Assembly (NCBI RefSeq): GCF_042453785.1 | Contig: NC_091671.1 | Location: 29,789,001 to 29,853,000 of the forward strand | Direction: 5' to 3' | DNA length: 64,000 bases | Source of the DNA: Malus domestica | Lineage: Eukaryota > Streptophyta > Magnoliopsida > Rosales > Rosaceae | Shown: positions 1-10,199 of the stretch, piece by piece | Position numbering within the stretch: position 1 is the stretch's first letter | How the letters are laid out: the number at the start of each line of letters is the position of its first letter | Translations under genes and position numbers: made by a program | The notes under the pieces: model-generated | What the model was told of the DNA's origin: nothing | Databases searched by the model: none | The model's input: only the letters and a program-made list of their open reading frames with translations

Positions 1-643
1 AAAGTAAAATTTTTGTAGATAGATTTCGATAAAATTTTTAAACAATTTTGTCACGCGATATGTCTTTACCTATTTAGAATCATTGAAAATATTGAAATGT
101 GGTGTAAGGTGGGAGAAAATGATAAGGTAATTATAGAAAAAAAAATTTATAATTTTATAATTTTTTTTGAATATTTTTTGGATTTTTAATTTGTTTAAAA
201 AAATTATTAACTTAATTAATCTAGACCATTGGATTACAAAAAATTTGAAATCCAATAGCCCAGAACGTGACACGTGGCCCACCCAAACATTTATGAATTT
301 TTTATTTAAAAAAAAAATTAATGTTGAAAAAACTAGATCATTGATCTGAAAATCAAATAGTGCAGATTCAACATGATTGAGTGGGGTTGACATGTGGGCC
401 CCATCATCTGAAAATATGCTGGAGATGCGTAACCACGCGCCTTCTGCAAATTCTTTTAGAATGTGGTTGACATCAGCTTGACGTCACTTTCCCCTCAGGC
501 ACTTGGGCCTTGAATTCCGGCTTGACCTCTCCCACGAGCTTCCCTTTAGTCCAATAGCCCTGATGGGCTGGAGCTAGTTTTGGGGGCAATTGGATTGGAT
601 TTGTTGCCAATCTCCATTGCTAGATACTACAGTGGGGTTGCTC
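1..643. mobile_element. truncated PIF/Harbinger-like nonautonomous element (right end)
   Basis: No coding capacity is seen. The first 60 bases share several blocks with 8937-9010 (AATTTTTGTGGATAGATTT, CAATTTTGTCACG). The right end, read on the minus strand, begins TTAGAGCAACCCCACTG, the style of a PIF/Harbinger terminus with a TTA/TAA target. The left end lies outside the window, so the length and TSD cannot be checked. The family assignment is inference. Confidence 0.4.
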
Positions 644-648
644 TAAAG

Positions 649-1600
649 TGCTACTTACGCGTTTGCACGTTTGCAACAAAACAAAAAAGACGTTATTTTG
701 GTGTCGGTCAATTTAAAAATATTGATTCATTAGTTCATTTGTCTTTGGTCAGCATAAGAATCCAACGAAATTTCAGAAAAAGGATTTTATATGTCACTGG
801 ATTAGCAGCAGTCAACTGCCCCACGTATCTAAACATGAACCTTCGTCGCATGTTGAAAAGTAAAATCGCATATAAATACAAAAGATATACACCTACTTAG
901 ACAGATGTGAGAACGGCGATATCCTGTCGAAAGTTTCCAGTTATTGCAGATGAGAGAACAATAATATTTTAAATCCTAATTCATTTATTTTTAGTCAGAT
1001 TTTTTATTCCCTTAGTATTTCTTGGTAAAGACCACGAAATATCTCCAGGGCGGGACAATTATTTTGGGCACTAGAAAGTAGTAGCAACTTCCCACTTTCT
1101 CTTGACCACGTAATCAACTCCTCTTTTCATTAATATGGGGTTTTTGTTTTTGTTATTTTTCTGAAGTTTTAACTTTAACTCCTTTTAATTTAATTATAAT
1201 TTTAAAATCATTGAAGGACAATTTAAAATTTATAATATTTTAAACACTTTTGTGTTGCTCTCTTCTATATCTTTATATATAAAGCCCGAAAAAAAAATGA
1301 CTCATTCATAATCTCAACTTACCCTCTCTAATTAAAATTTAAAATAAAACAAATTAATTTTAACAAAATTTCAAACTAACAGAACAAAACTACCAACTAC
1401 ATGAACCATTCTTCTTTTTATTATTTATTTTTTATTTTTTTTATTTTTTTAAATTTTAAAAAATAAAATAAAATAATAGTATAAACAAAACAAAAAAGGC
1501 GAGTAAAGAGTGAGATGTAAAAGAATAAATCGTCACTGCGGGTGAAAGACTGGTTTTATACATGGAAGAAAGAATGCTGTACACTGTAGACGCGTTAACT
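649..1600. other. AT-rich intergenic DNA, nothing recognised
   Basis: Long A/T runs, especially 1140-1500, and a TATATATAAA string near 1275. The open frames here are short with low-complexity composition. I see no gene. Confidence 0.5.
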
Positions 1601-1619
1601 GACAGCAACAACAGCGAAA

Positions 1620-1715
1620 GAAGGAAGTTGTAAGGAAGTTGTAAGGAAGTTGTTATAAATCGGAATGGAGGAAGTTGTAAGGAAGTTGTTATAAAACGGA
1701 AATGGAGGAAGTTGG
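1620..1715 (+). repeat. minisatellite of GGAAGTTGTAA units
   Basis: The unit GGAAGTTGTAA or GGAAGTTGTTATAAA recurs at least six times, interspersed with CGGAAATGGA. Just downstream (1745-1970) a second motif, GGAGTAGTGACGCCxACTGAC, recurs three times with drift, and a CCTTCCTCCC-rich pyrimidine tract follows at 1985-2058. This may be the 5' region of the gene starting at 2344. Confidence 0.7.
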
Positions 1716-2343
1716 AAGGATGTTTATGTGGTGTTGGCGTCGTCGTTGGAGGAGTGGTGACGCCCACTGACGCTATATAGATCACTAGATTACTAAAGGA
1801 TAAACATATTAATTGACAGCGTCAACAGCGGAAGGAGGCCTTAGTGATGGAGATGGAGATGCAGATGAAAAGTTACCTGAAAGATGGCAATGTTGGTTCC
1901 GTCGTCGGAGTAGTGACGCCTACTGACAGCAATGTTGGTGTCGGAGTCGGAGTAGTGACGCCCAATAGCACTGCCAATCACGAACTTGCTGCTCAGGTTC
2001 TCCCTGCTTCCCTCGCTTCCCTCCCTTCCTTCCTCCCTCCCTCCCTCCCCTCTTTCTATCCAATCAATTAAGTTCATTAGTTCCCCTATACCAAATTTCT
2101 ATATGCACCGTTACCAACTCATTTTTCGTATTTTATTTCAACTTTCAACTTCCAGCCCTTGCTCAAGTTGCGGGTCGCAGCCTTGTTTTTCAAAGCTGCA
2201 TATCAATTTATGGAAGGTGCGTGCGGTTACTCTAAAAAACGCAAACTTATTGCCTGATGGTTGGCTGTTTTGCTCGTTATGTTACAGTTATTTCTGTATG
2301 ATTCTAGTCCATATACGGTTGTGCAGCAAAAGGTAGTTGGGAG

Positions 2344-2550
2344 ATGAACGAGATAAATACAACCGAGGAAGCAATTCCAACTAGGTACTACTGCTACAGG
2401 TGTCGTCATCTGGTCACTGTGGATGTCGAAGTCGAAATCAAATGCCCTTTCTGCCAAGACGGCTTCATCCAACCATGCGAGGGTGTTAACTCACGCTACC
2501 TAACCATGTCATCCGAATCTGAGCTTTCTGAAAGTGGTTCAGATGGAGAG
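2344..2550 (+). CDS. N-terminal zinc-ribbon exon of a RING1-like E3 ubiquitin ligase (partial or first exon)
   Basis: The 69 codons carry two CxxC pairs, YCYRCRHLV and CPFCQDGFI, spaced as in the N-terminal zinc ribbon of plant RHC1A/RING1-type E3 ligases; an acidic, Ser-rich tail follows (SESELSESGSDGE). In that family a RING-H2 domain follows further on, but no RING sequence is found nearby. The frame stops seven codons after an in-phase GT at 2551, and a MITE begins at 2571. Either the exon splices to 2866 and 4119, or the E3 gene was truncated here. I chose the ATG at 2344 because the zinc ribbon starts within 20 codons of it. Domain call: family knowledge. Gene status: uncertain. Confidence 0.5.
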
Positions 2551-2570
2551 GTGCGCACCATTTTAATTTA

Positions 2571-2731
2571 AGGAAAGCTAATTAAAATCGTTTGAAAACT
2601 TTAAATTTTAAAGATAAGAATAAAATAAATGGTAAAGTAAATAGTACCAAAATTAATCTTTTAGTGTAAAAATTTGATTTTTCATCAAAGTGAACAGCAC
2701 CGGAAGATTTTCGTTAAAATTCCCTTTAATC
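2571..2731 (-). mobile_element. MITE or short repeat, copy A
   Basis: It matches, in inverse orientation, the segment at 26873-27025. Shared blocks include GGTAAAGTAAATAGTACCA, TTTAGTGTAAAAAT and AAAGTGAACAG. It lies directly after the end of the zinc-ribbon reading frame. No TSD was identified. Confidence 0.6.
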
Positions 2732-3476
2732 TACCCTTTGATCAAACCTTCATTGTCTTAGACTCTTAGCTCTTAAAACAAATATTATCTTCCCGTATTC
2801 GTTTATCATTCATAATTTCAAATGAACTTTGAAGTAATTTGGGCGATTCCAACTCTTGATTGCAGGGCCTCGTTGACGAGCAACGCCATGTGATACGGGT
2901 ATTGGTCTTGAGCTTCAGTCAGCTGGTTTTTATCCTTGGGATCGGAAGGTTCTCTGTTTTCTAACAAAAAAAATAGAAAACTTTTAGTCCTAAAAAATGA
3001 TTGCTTTTAGATAAATACTGTAAGTAAGATTAAAAACTAATTTTAGTCAATTGATTTGTGTCCAAATGAGATTAAAAACTAATTTTAGTTGTTTAACTCT
3101 TGTCCAAATCAGCATTTATATTTCACGTCATATTTAATTTCTTTGATGTAATTTACTATGTTTTGTCTTCCTATATTACCCCTACATATTACTATTAAAT
3201 GTTTTTTTTTTATTCAAAATGAGCATCGGCCATTTAAGGATGCAACATCAAAGGACACCTTGACTTTTTTCATGTTGTAATTTAGGCAGGATGATATGAA
3301 AAATCTTTCCGGGCACTATCATAAATTAATCAAAGTCAAAATTAGTCTACTAATGTGGAACATACCAAGAAGGTCAAATAACTAATTATAGGGGGCACAA
3401 TGGGAACAAAAAGAGCCATTAAAGAGTTTAAAAACAACAAAATATGAGTTATAATAATCATGATGACATGGAGGAA

Positions 3477-4037
3477 TAAGATCAAGGCTTAAATGTTAAA
3501 ATAGTCGTTGTGTTTTAGTTATTGGATCAATAGTCCTTATGTTTTCAATTTGACCATTTTAGTACTTATGTTTATCTTCATTGACCAATTAAGGACATTT
3601 TCATTAAATTTTTATAAAGAAACTATAATTACTATAAATTTTTTTTTAAAATTATTTATTTGATTTAAAATATTAAAAAATAATATTAAATTAAAAATTA
3701 GAAAAAAAAATTTCTCTTCTCAACTCTCCGACCTCCTTCCTAACATTGTCCTCTCTCTTTTCTATGCCACAACCTTAATCATTTTTTAGATTAAAAGTTT
3801 TATCTCTTATATGTGTTATTTCTGATTGATTTGCATTTTTATATAAAGATAAAGAGTAATTATATATCATATAATTTTTTTTATGAATTTTCTAAAAGAT
3901 ATTGAATAAAATGTCCTTATTAATTGGTTAAAAGAGACAAACATGAAGACTAAATTAGCTAAGTCGAAAACACGAAGACTAAATTGGTCATATGACCATA
4001 AGACAGGGATCATTTTGACATTTAAACCTAAGATCAA
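3477..4037. mobile_element. Mutator-like MITE with 9-bp TSD
   Basis: The 543-bp element (3486-4028) has long imperfect terminal inverted repeats of about 120 bp, starting GG(C/T)TTAAATGT. It is flanked by an exact direct repeat, TAAGATCAA, at 3477-3485 and 4029-4037. A 9-bp TSD with long TIRs is the signature of Mutator-like elements. The core is AT-rich with no ORF. It would sit in intron 2 of the gene model 2344-4571. Confidence 0.85.
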
Positions 4038-4118
4038 ATATCTAATCCCACACCAGGTTTTAATGAAAAAATTAGAACTTAATGTGGATCCTATTACTCA
4101 CTAGAACTTCTACTGCAG

Positions 4119-4571
4119 GTTACTTCATCAGAGTGGATCCTGTTACTCACTAGCTGCGGCATCGAGATTCTGGCATCGGTTTTTGATCAGGTTTCCTCCC
4201 CACTTAATCCTCACTACGCATTAATTGGTATGCTGTTGGCAATTGTGGCTGTACTTGTTTGCATCTGCGAGCTCCTTCAAAATGCTATAAAGGAAAGAGT
4301 TGTATTGAGGAGTCGGGGAATGCTATGGTGTTTTCACTATCCAACTCCAAATAACATGCTTTTTGGTACATTCCCTGAAATTTTTGGATTAGGTCTGGCC
4401 ATTGTTCAATGCATTTGCTCAGCAGTGCAGTATCATTTCAGCCGTCGCCATGCTACTAGTCCTATCAAACTGTCCCCTTTGCCTGTCGTGTTCGCTTTCA
4501 GTTTGGTTGTTTCAAAATTACTTCAGAGTCGGAGGTGCACCGTTGATGACACTCTTCAGGATGGTACCTAA
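4119..4571 (+). CDS. unidentified multi-pass membrane protein, last exon(s) of a plant gene
   Basis: An open frame of 150 codons follows a TACTGCAG acceptor at 4118. It contains at least three hydrophobic stretches: around YALIGMLLAIVAVLVCICEL, IFGLGLAIVQCICSAVQ and LSPLPVVFAFSLVVSKLL. I do not recognise a named family. A possible preceding exon is 2866-2925 (acceptor TTGCAG, in-phase GT at 2926), also open and hydrophobic at its end. Joining 2344-2550, 2866-2925 and 4119-4571 keeps phase 0 throughout and predicts about 239 residues, but the joining is my inference and exon 2 is weakly supported. The ATG at 4230 is an alternative internal start. Confidence 0.4.
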   Translation, partial: VTSSEWILLLTSCGIEILASVFDQVSSPLNPHYALIGMLLAIVAVLVCICELLQNAIKERVVLRSRGMLWCFHYPTPNNMLFGTFPEIFGLGLAIVQCICSAVQYHFSRRHATSPIKLSPLPVVFAFSLVVSKLLQSRRCTVDDTLQDGT

Positions 4572-5914
4572 GCAAAGACTAGATTCAAGTGAACATCGAA
4601 AATGAATCTGAAAGAAAAAAGACCCAGAAATTTTTCTCAGCAGGGAAACATGTGAAGTTGTCACCTTCAACTTGTTACGAAAGTTCATACAAGCTTCTGT
4701 GTAGAAATAGAAGATCATTGTTCAACAAATTATCAATTTCTTTTATGTTTAGCAGTATTGATTGCTGGGAGAATTAATTAAATTCTGCAGAAGGCTTTGA
4801 ATTCTACAATTGTCCGATCACATCCTAGTCCTACAAATTGAGATGATTGCCTAAAACAGAAAGAGATCTTCTTAAGTGATTCGCACCTTTGAAATTTCAT
4901 CAAAGGGTAAAAAATTATTACACATTTTAAGAGGTCAAAATAAATGAACCGTTTGATGAAATTTGAAAAGTTCGGATCACTTGATAGGGGATTCTCGCAT
5001 GTCTTCTTAATTAATCCCGAAGCTCTAAAAATAAATTTAAAAAGTCACATAATACTACAATTCAGGACGATTTAGTAATATTTCTCTTAACTGATAAGTA
5101 TAAAATTTTAAGTTATTGCTTGTACATTATAACGCTAAATCAACTCTTCATTTTTAATGTAAATAATATCATTTATTAAAAAAAGAAAAAGAAAAAAAAA
5201 AGAGGTTTAGACCAAAAATTTAAAAAGAACTAAAAAGAGAGGTTGCCATTGTTCCACTGTTAGCATTCTCAGACAACTTAGGTCCGAATCTTGTCAATAA
5301 TAAATTTGATACCAAATTAGATTTTATTGCGTATCTTAGCTAAACTTCTCATTCCTTAATGAAAATATATCGTTGTATGAAAAAACCAAGGCTAGTAATA
5401 GAACTTGATAAATTCCCGACGATATGAAAAATGAAATAGAAAAAGAACTAGAGGTAAACAATTAAACAAATAAATACCTACCACATCAGGTTTAGGCCAC
5501 AGCATGACGGAAATGAGGTGGGGAGGGCTCTCAATTGAGCATCCATCTTCTTCCAGGGACTATATTTACAGATCGCGTATCACAATTGGCAAAGGGAAGC
5601 AATTTTATACCTTTTCAGTCTTGCTCCGTTGCTGGCTGGGCTGTATAACATCTCAACCGCCTTCTCTGGTTGTCTCTCTTGTCACCGGGGCTGTTGATCG
5701 TGTTCCCCTACTTTGGGTTCGATATTTTGGCGGAGGATTGGAGATGGACCTGGGCTTGGAAGCAGCAGACAAGCTGAGACGAGACAAGGTTGTAGCGCTT
5801 TAGCTTGAGACGGCGCTGGGGTTTTCTCAGGGAGAGGAAAGAAGATACTGACTGCATTGATCATGGAGGGTGTGAACGTTAAATGTGAATGGCAATATCC
5901 ATCTGCTGTTATAT
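4572..5914. other. intergenic, no gene recognised
   Basis: AT-rich. 5500-5870 is more GC-balanced with short open frames on both strands, but none shows a known motif. Confidence 0.4.
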
Positions 5915-6110
5915 ATACTGTGTGTGAACACTCTTATTTCCGCTACATATTGTGTGTTCACACTATCCATTAACACAATCTTGTCTTATTTTTTATTGTG
6001 TGTTCACACAATCCTCTCTTGTTTCCGTTATATATTGTGTGTGAACACAATCCTCTCTTAGTTTTTATTGGTCGACCAATCCTCTCTTATTTGGATTACT
6101 CTATTATTTC
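5915..6110. repeat. cluster of GTGTGAACAC / TTGTGTGTTCACAC palindromic repeats
   Basis: Four or five copies of a short near-palindrome (TATTGTGTGTTCACACAAT or its complement), most followed by CCTCTCTT. Consistent with local duplication. Confidence 0.6.
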
Positions 6111-6177
6111 GTGACTGACTTGTGTGTGAATGCAACCTAATTACTTGCGTGGGACCCCTGTCTCACCGTGTACCCCA

Positions 6178-6425
6178 GCAGCTTCCTCGCTCTTTCTTCC
6201 CTCCGTCTACAACACGTTATTTGGATTACTTTATTACCCCTCCAGTTTCCCCCCTCTTTCTTCCCTCTTTCTGCATCACGTTATTTGGATTACTTTATTA
6301 CGCCCTTCAGTTGCCTCTCTCTTTCTTCCCTCCTCCAACACGTTATTTGAAATTATTTTATTTGTTGCTATGTGTTGTGCACCCCCAGTTTCTTCGCTCT
6401 TTATTTACTCTGTGTGCAACACCAA
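6178..6425 (+). repeat. 66-bp tandem repeat, about 3.5 copies
   Basis: Each unit has a pyrimidine block (CTCTTTCTTCCCTC) followed by ACGTTATTTGGATTACTTTA. The last copies have drifted. Confidence 0.7.
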
Positions 6426-6599
6426 TAAATAATATGATTTAAATTTACTTTAATGACAATCAAACTTAAAATTTTTCATTTAATAATAAAAATGAATATT
6501 ACAAATCACAATACGTTATTTGAATTATTTTATTATTTGTTGAGCTGTGTGCCCTGGGATCCGCCCACGTGGGACACCTCCCTCTCCGTGCAAGCCAAT

Positions 6600-7035
6600 G
6601 GCTACTGTTATCTACTAACTTTATTTAATGATAAGGGCAAGAGCAAAAAAAAAGAAAAATACATAACAGAAGTTCGGTGCTTCAGCCTCTTCTCTTCGAA
6701 GCTCACCTCCTCTGCACCAACTCCTTCACTGTCGGCATCCCCACCCTCCCCGAACTTCACCTCCGATTGCCGGCCAGCAACCGCCATGGCGACGAGCTTA
6801 GCAACAAGGAACAAGAGGATCAGAGCCAGCGACGCCGTCCACTGCCCTTGTTAGCCTTCCTTCTCTCTTTCTTCACCTTTGAGTTTCTGCTCCTCTTCTT
6901 CTCCGCCAACCTCTCCTTATAAGCCTCCAGGATTTCATGGATCAGTTGCCGGTTCGACGAAGCGTCCTACCGTGCCCAAAAACTCATGTAGCTCCTGAAG
7001 CAGTCACACTGGAACGTAGGAGGGTGGTCCACCTA
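6600..7035 (-). pseudogene. fragment of a conserved uncharacterised plant protein gene
   Basis: Read on the minus strand from about 7014, one frame gives FQCDCFRSYMSFWAR, a TAG at 6967-6969 where I would expect Trp, then DASSNRQLIHEILEAYKERL and a Lys/Arg-rich tail. This resembles a plant protein of unknown function that I remember with the pattern FQCDCFxxYxxxWxRWD followed by NRQLIHEIxEAYE. The frame then shifts to a C-terminal acidic part ending near 6600. The 5' part of the gene is missing. One nonsense codon and at least one frameshift mark it as decayed. Family similarity is from memory. Confidence 0.45.
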
Positions 7036-7150
7036 AAACTATTTCAAACCCATATTTGATCCAAGATGCTAGAAGACATTACTAGCAACAGATTACAACA
7101 AAACCAAGCTAATTTTACCTCCTCTTTTCAAGGGTTGTAGCTTGATTCCA

Positions 7151-7170
7151 TTAGAGCAACTCTCACCGAG
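7151..7170 (+). other. possible PIF/Harbinger terminus
   Basis: TTAGAGCAACTCTCACCGAG resembles the terminus inferred at 643 (TTAGAGCAACCCCACTG). No partner end was found. Confidence 0.3.
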
Positions 7171-7469
7171 AACCCCTGCTTGGATTATCCTACTTCCCAT
7201 TACCAAATTTAACATGCAATGGTACCATAGTTATCCCCAGCTTGCATAGGTCTTGTATTTTGGTGGTTTGGGGTCTCAATTAAATTAGAATTTGTGGTGA
7301 TGGTGCTTGGAGTTCTTTTTGGATATGGTGGTTTAGAGAGAAGGCAGAGAGTTCGAAAAGAGAGAGAGAGTTCTGGAGTGTTCACGTGGGAAAAGGAAAA
7401 GAAGAAAGAAAAGGGGAAGAAAACAGAGTGGGCCAGGTGACAAACACAACACAGTGGTGCAGTACCGTT

Positions 7470-7592
7470 AAGTTTCATAAACAGTGTAGTAAGTTTCATA
7501 AACAGTGTCATAAGTTTTCATAAACAATGCAGTAAGTTTTATAAACAGTGTCGTAAATTTCATAAACAGTGTAAAAGTTTCATAAACAGTGT
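7470..7592 (+). repeat. 22-bp minisatellite, six copies
   Basis: The unit AAGTTTCATAAACAGTGT plus a 3-5 base spacer is repeated six times with few changes. Confidence 0.85.
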
Positions 7593-7650
7593 GAGGACAT
7601 GAGTTTGCGCGTCAGATTTTTTTAAATTTTTTTTAATATTATAATTATGT

Positions 7651-7735
7651 CCTTTTCATTAAAATTTAAGTTCTTTTGTCCTTTTTATTAAAATTTAAGG
7701 GTTTTTCATTAAAATTTAAGTCTTTTTAATTAAAT
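7651..7735 (+). repeat. 20-bp repeat CCTTTTCATTAAAATTTAAG
   Basis: Three close copies plus degenerate copies to about 7790. No gene. Confidence 0.7.
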
Positions 7736-7830
7736 AAAGTTATAGCATGGTTTTTTATTAAAATAAACTTAGTCCAAGCCCTTTTCATGAAAATTCCCCC
7801 AAAAAAAAAAAAAGAAAAACAGAGAGAAGA

Positions 7831-8053
7831 TAAACGGGATAAAAAGGGTAAATGGGTAAACGAGTATTAAACGGTTACGGTTAAATGTGTATGCGTTTAT
7901 GGGTATGGTTAACCGTTTATAAACGGTTATGGGTATGAGTATAACCGTTTAGACAATTACCCAACGGGTAAACGGTTATGCGGGTATGAGCATAAACGGT
8001 TATGGGTAAATAACCGCGGTTACCCGTCCGCCATAACCGTTACCCATCCCTAG
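7831..8053. mobile_element. hAT-like subterminal repeat cluster
   Basis: Dense short direct and inverted copies of AAACGGTTATGGGTA / TACCCATAACCGTTT. The right end on the minus strand begins CTAGGGATGGGTAACGG, which resembles a hAT terminus with subterminal repeats. No left terminus or 8-bp TSD was found, so this could be one end only. From 8190 to 8328 a short open stretch on the plus strand shows no family that I can name. Confidence 0.4.
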
Positions 8054-8864
8054 TCTATAGTCACGGATTGCAGATAGTGTGCAAACATTGATGTCGTACA
8101 GCCATAATTCTTCTAGTGTAAATTCATAAATCAATGGTCTTACTGATAGTTTACATTTGTATACTTCACATCCCTTAGAGGCGAGGAACAAAGTATGTGC
8201 TCGGAATCGTTAACAATGTCAAGTATGTATGCCATTCAATTGTGAAACACCGATATGAATCCTTGTTTACCAATTTTTGTAGGCCTCAATATCCTGACGA
8301 TGTTATAACAGAAACGAGATCATTTTAATGTTTAATTTAGGCTTTAGTAGCTTTTCACCTGATCACAACATCAGCATGGAAATATAAGCAGGGTATCCAA
8401 ACTCCACCTGTACACTCATCTAGAAAGTACTGAATCTTACAGTGTCAACTATTTTAGATATCACAATCTAATTGATGAGTACAAATTGTATTGTGTATTT
8501 TATCTCGAAGACTATATTTTCTTGTGATATTTTAGACTTAAATAAAAGAAATTACATGGTTTTGTGCTTTGAAGGCCAACTTAGTGAGATGAAAAAAGTT
8601 CCTATTATTTTCCTTAATGTTTAGTCAAATGTGTTGCTTGAGTTTTATATGGTATAAAAATAATGTCTTTTACCAATCAGTTGAATTAGCAAAACCATTT
8701 GGGTTTGGCATATTGTCCATGTGTCATGGAATTAGTAATACCTTTCCACCATTTAACAACATTTCCATCCCTAAAAACCCCTTGGCAATAGTTAATCCAA
8801 TCCATCTAAATAAATAGTAATTGCTTGTAATGAATGATAACTGTCCAAGTGCATCTGCACTCCT

Positions 8865-8892
8865 AAACTGAATTGCCTAGGCAATTCAGTTT
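8865..8892. repeat. 28-bp perfect palindrome
   Basis: AAACTGAATTGCC, then TA, then the exact reverse complement GGCAATTCAGTTT. It lies at the left margin of the Harbinger-related region and may mark its end. Confidence 0.8.
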
Positions 8893-9253
8893 AATTTTTT
8901 TTAATAAAATAATTTAAAAAAAATTAATTTTAATTTTGGATAGGATTTTTAACCAATTTTGTCACGTCACGTGTCATTATCCGAAAGTACAATTTTTGTG
9001 GATAGATTTTCGAAATTACCTAAATACAAAAAATAAATATGAAAGTACATAAAGTACTAAAAATAAATACGGCATTACATAAATACAAAACAAAATAAAT
9101 ACAAATTACAACCCAAAGTGAATGGAAGATTATGGGTGCTGAATTTCCTAGTGACCTCCTTACCGATCTGTGGATCTCTGTTGCTAGGACCCCTTCCACT
9201 TGTTCCCTGTTTCTTGCACGATTCCTTCGCACCACGTCCTCTTTTTCCAATCT

Positions 9254-10196
9254 TTAAAAATATTTAGGATTCAAAGACATTCCTTCTAGAGGCTTGTTCA
9301 TAGTGTCACGATCTTCTTGAGTCATCCTTTTTTCTCTAAGCATCTCCCTTTCTTGCCTAAGTAGTTCTTATTGTCTCTCATTAGCCACATCACGTTTCTC
9401 AATAGCCGCTATGATTGCTTGTATATTCACAACTTTAGCTTCATCTCTAGCCACGTCCCGCAACAAGTTTAGTTCACTTTGGCAAGCAAGTTCTTCCATA
9501 TATTTTGTATACTTACTTATGGAAGAACTCCTTTTTTTCTTTGTAGCTTTTTTACCTTGAGGCCTTAGTGAATGAGGGGTTGGTTCCAACACTCATTCAA
9601 GGGTCGCTTCTGGCACTTCTAATTTATCGCCTTCCTGTTGATGCGAGTTTACTTCTGCCGGATAGTGTATAGGGATATTGTGCATGACAAGTTTTGGACC
9701 GATTGGCACAACTCTGTATTTAGGACAATTTTTTACAACATTCCAACATTCCAACATTCCGAATGGTTGAATGAATTGTTTTTGTTTTTCGCATTGTACC
9801 AAGCTTGTGCTCAAAGAGTCTATAAAATGTGGGAGAAGACAATTTTATAATTAAATTAATTAATGTCAATTTGGTTGTAATACAAATAAATAAATAAAAT
9901 ATTGTAACCTGATTCACTAAATTTTCGCCACTTCGACGATTAGAAAGAGCTTGAGCGTTTGCGTCTCTCCAACAGGTAAGTGATTGGTTGAGTGTTTTCC
10001 AACGAGCAGAAAAAGATTGATCCATTCTTCTAGCGCGAATCTTCTCACAAAACAAGGTATGAACCGTCTTCCACACTTCTTGCAAGTGCATCTCATTACC
10101 TGTAATCGGATCATGAGTAGCTTGAACCCAGCATTCACACAACTAGGGTTGGGTTCAACTTGCAAATTGTGCAAAATTCCTTGTGCCACTTCCTAG
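9254..10196 (-). pseudogene. PIF/Harbinger ORF2 (Myb/NAM-associated-like) pseudogene
   Basis: On the minus strand the frames contain CECWVQATHDPITGNEMH, SFSARWKTLNQSLTCWRD, RRSGEN, then after an intron-like AT-rich gap NVVKNCPKYRVVPIGPK, YTKYMEELACQSELNLLRD and a Glu/Arg-rich C-terminus ending at 9254. This order fits the second protein of plant PIF/Harbinger elements, often annotated as NAM-associated or glutathione S-transferase T3-like. That protein normally binds element ends together with the DDE transposase from ORF1. At least one frameshift (near 9740) and two stops (near 9592 and 9368) break it. No DDE transposase ORF is seen here, so it is a decayed or nonautonomous copy. Confidence 0.7.
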
Positions 10197-10199
10197 CCA

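Noticed and set aside
580-900. 106-codon open frame
   Set aside because: Starts inside the Harbinger-like terminus and shows no known motif.
1456-1785. 109-codon minus frame
   Set aside because: Low-complexity translation of a minisatellite.
7470-7592. CRISPR-like array
   Set aside because: Spacers are 3-5 bases and nearly identical; it is a minisatellite in plant DNA.
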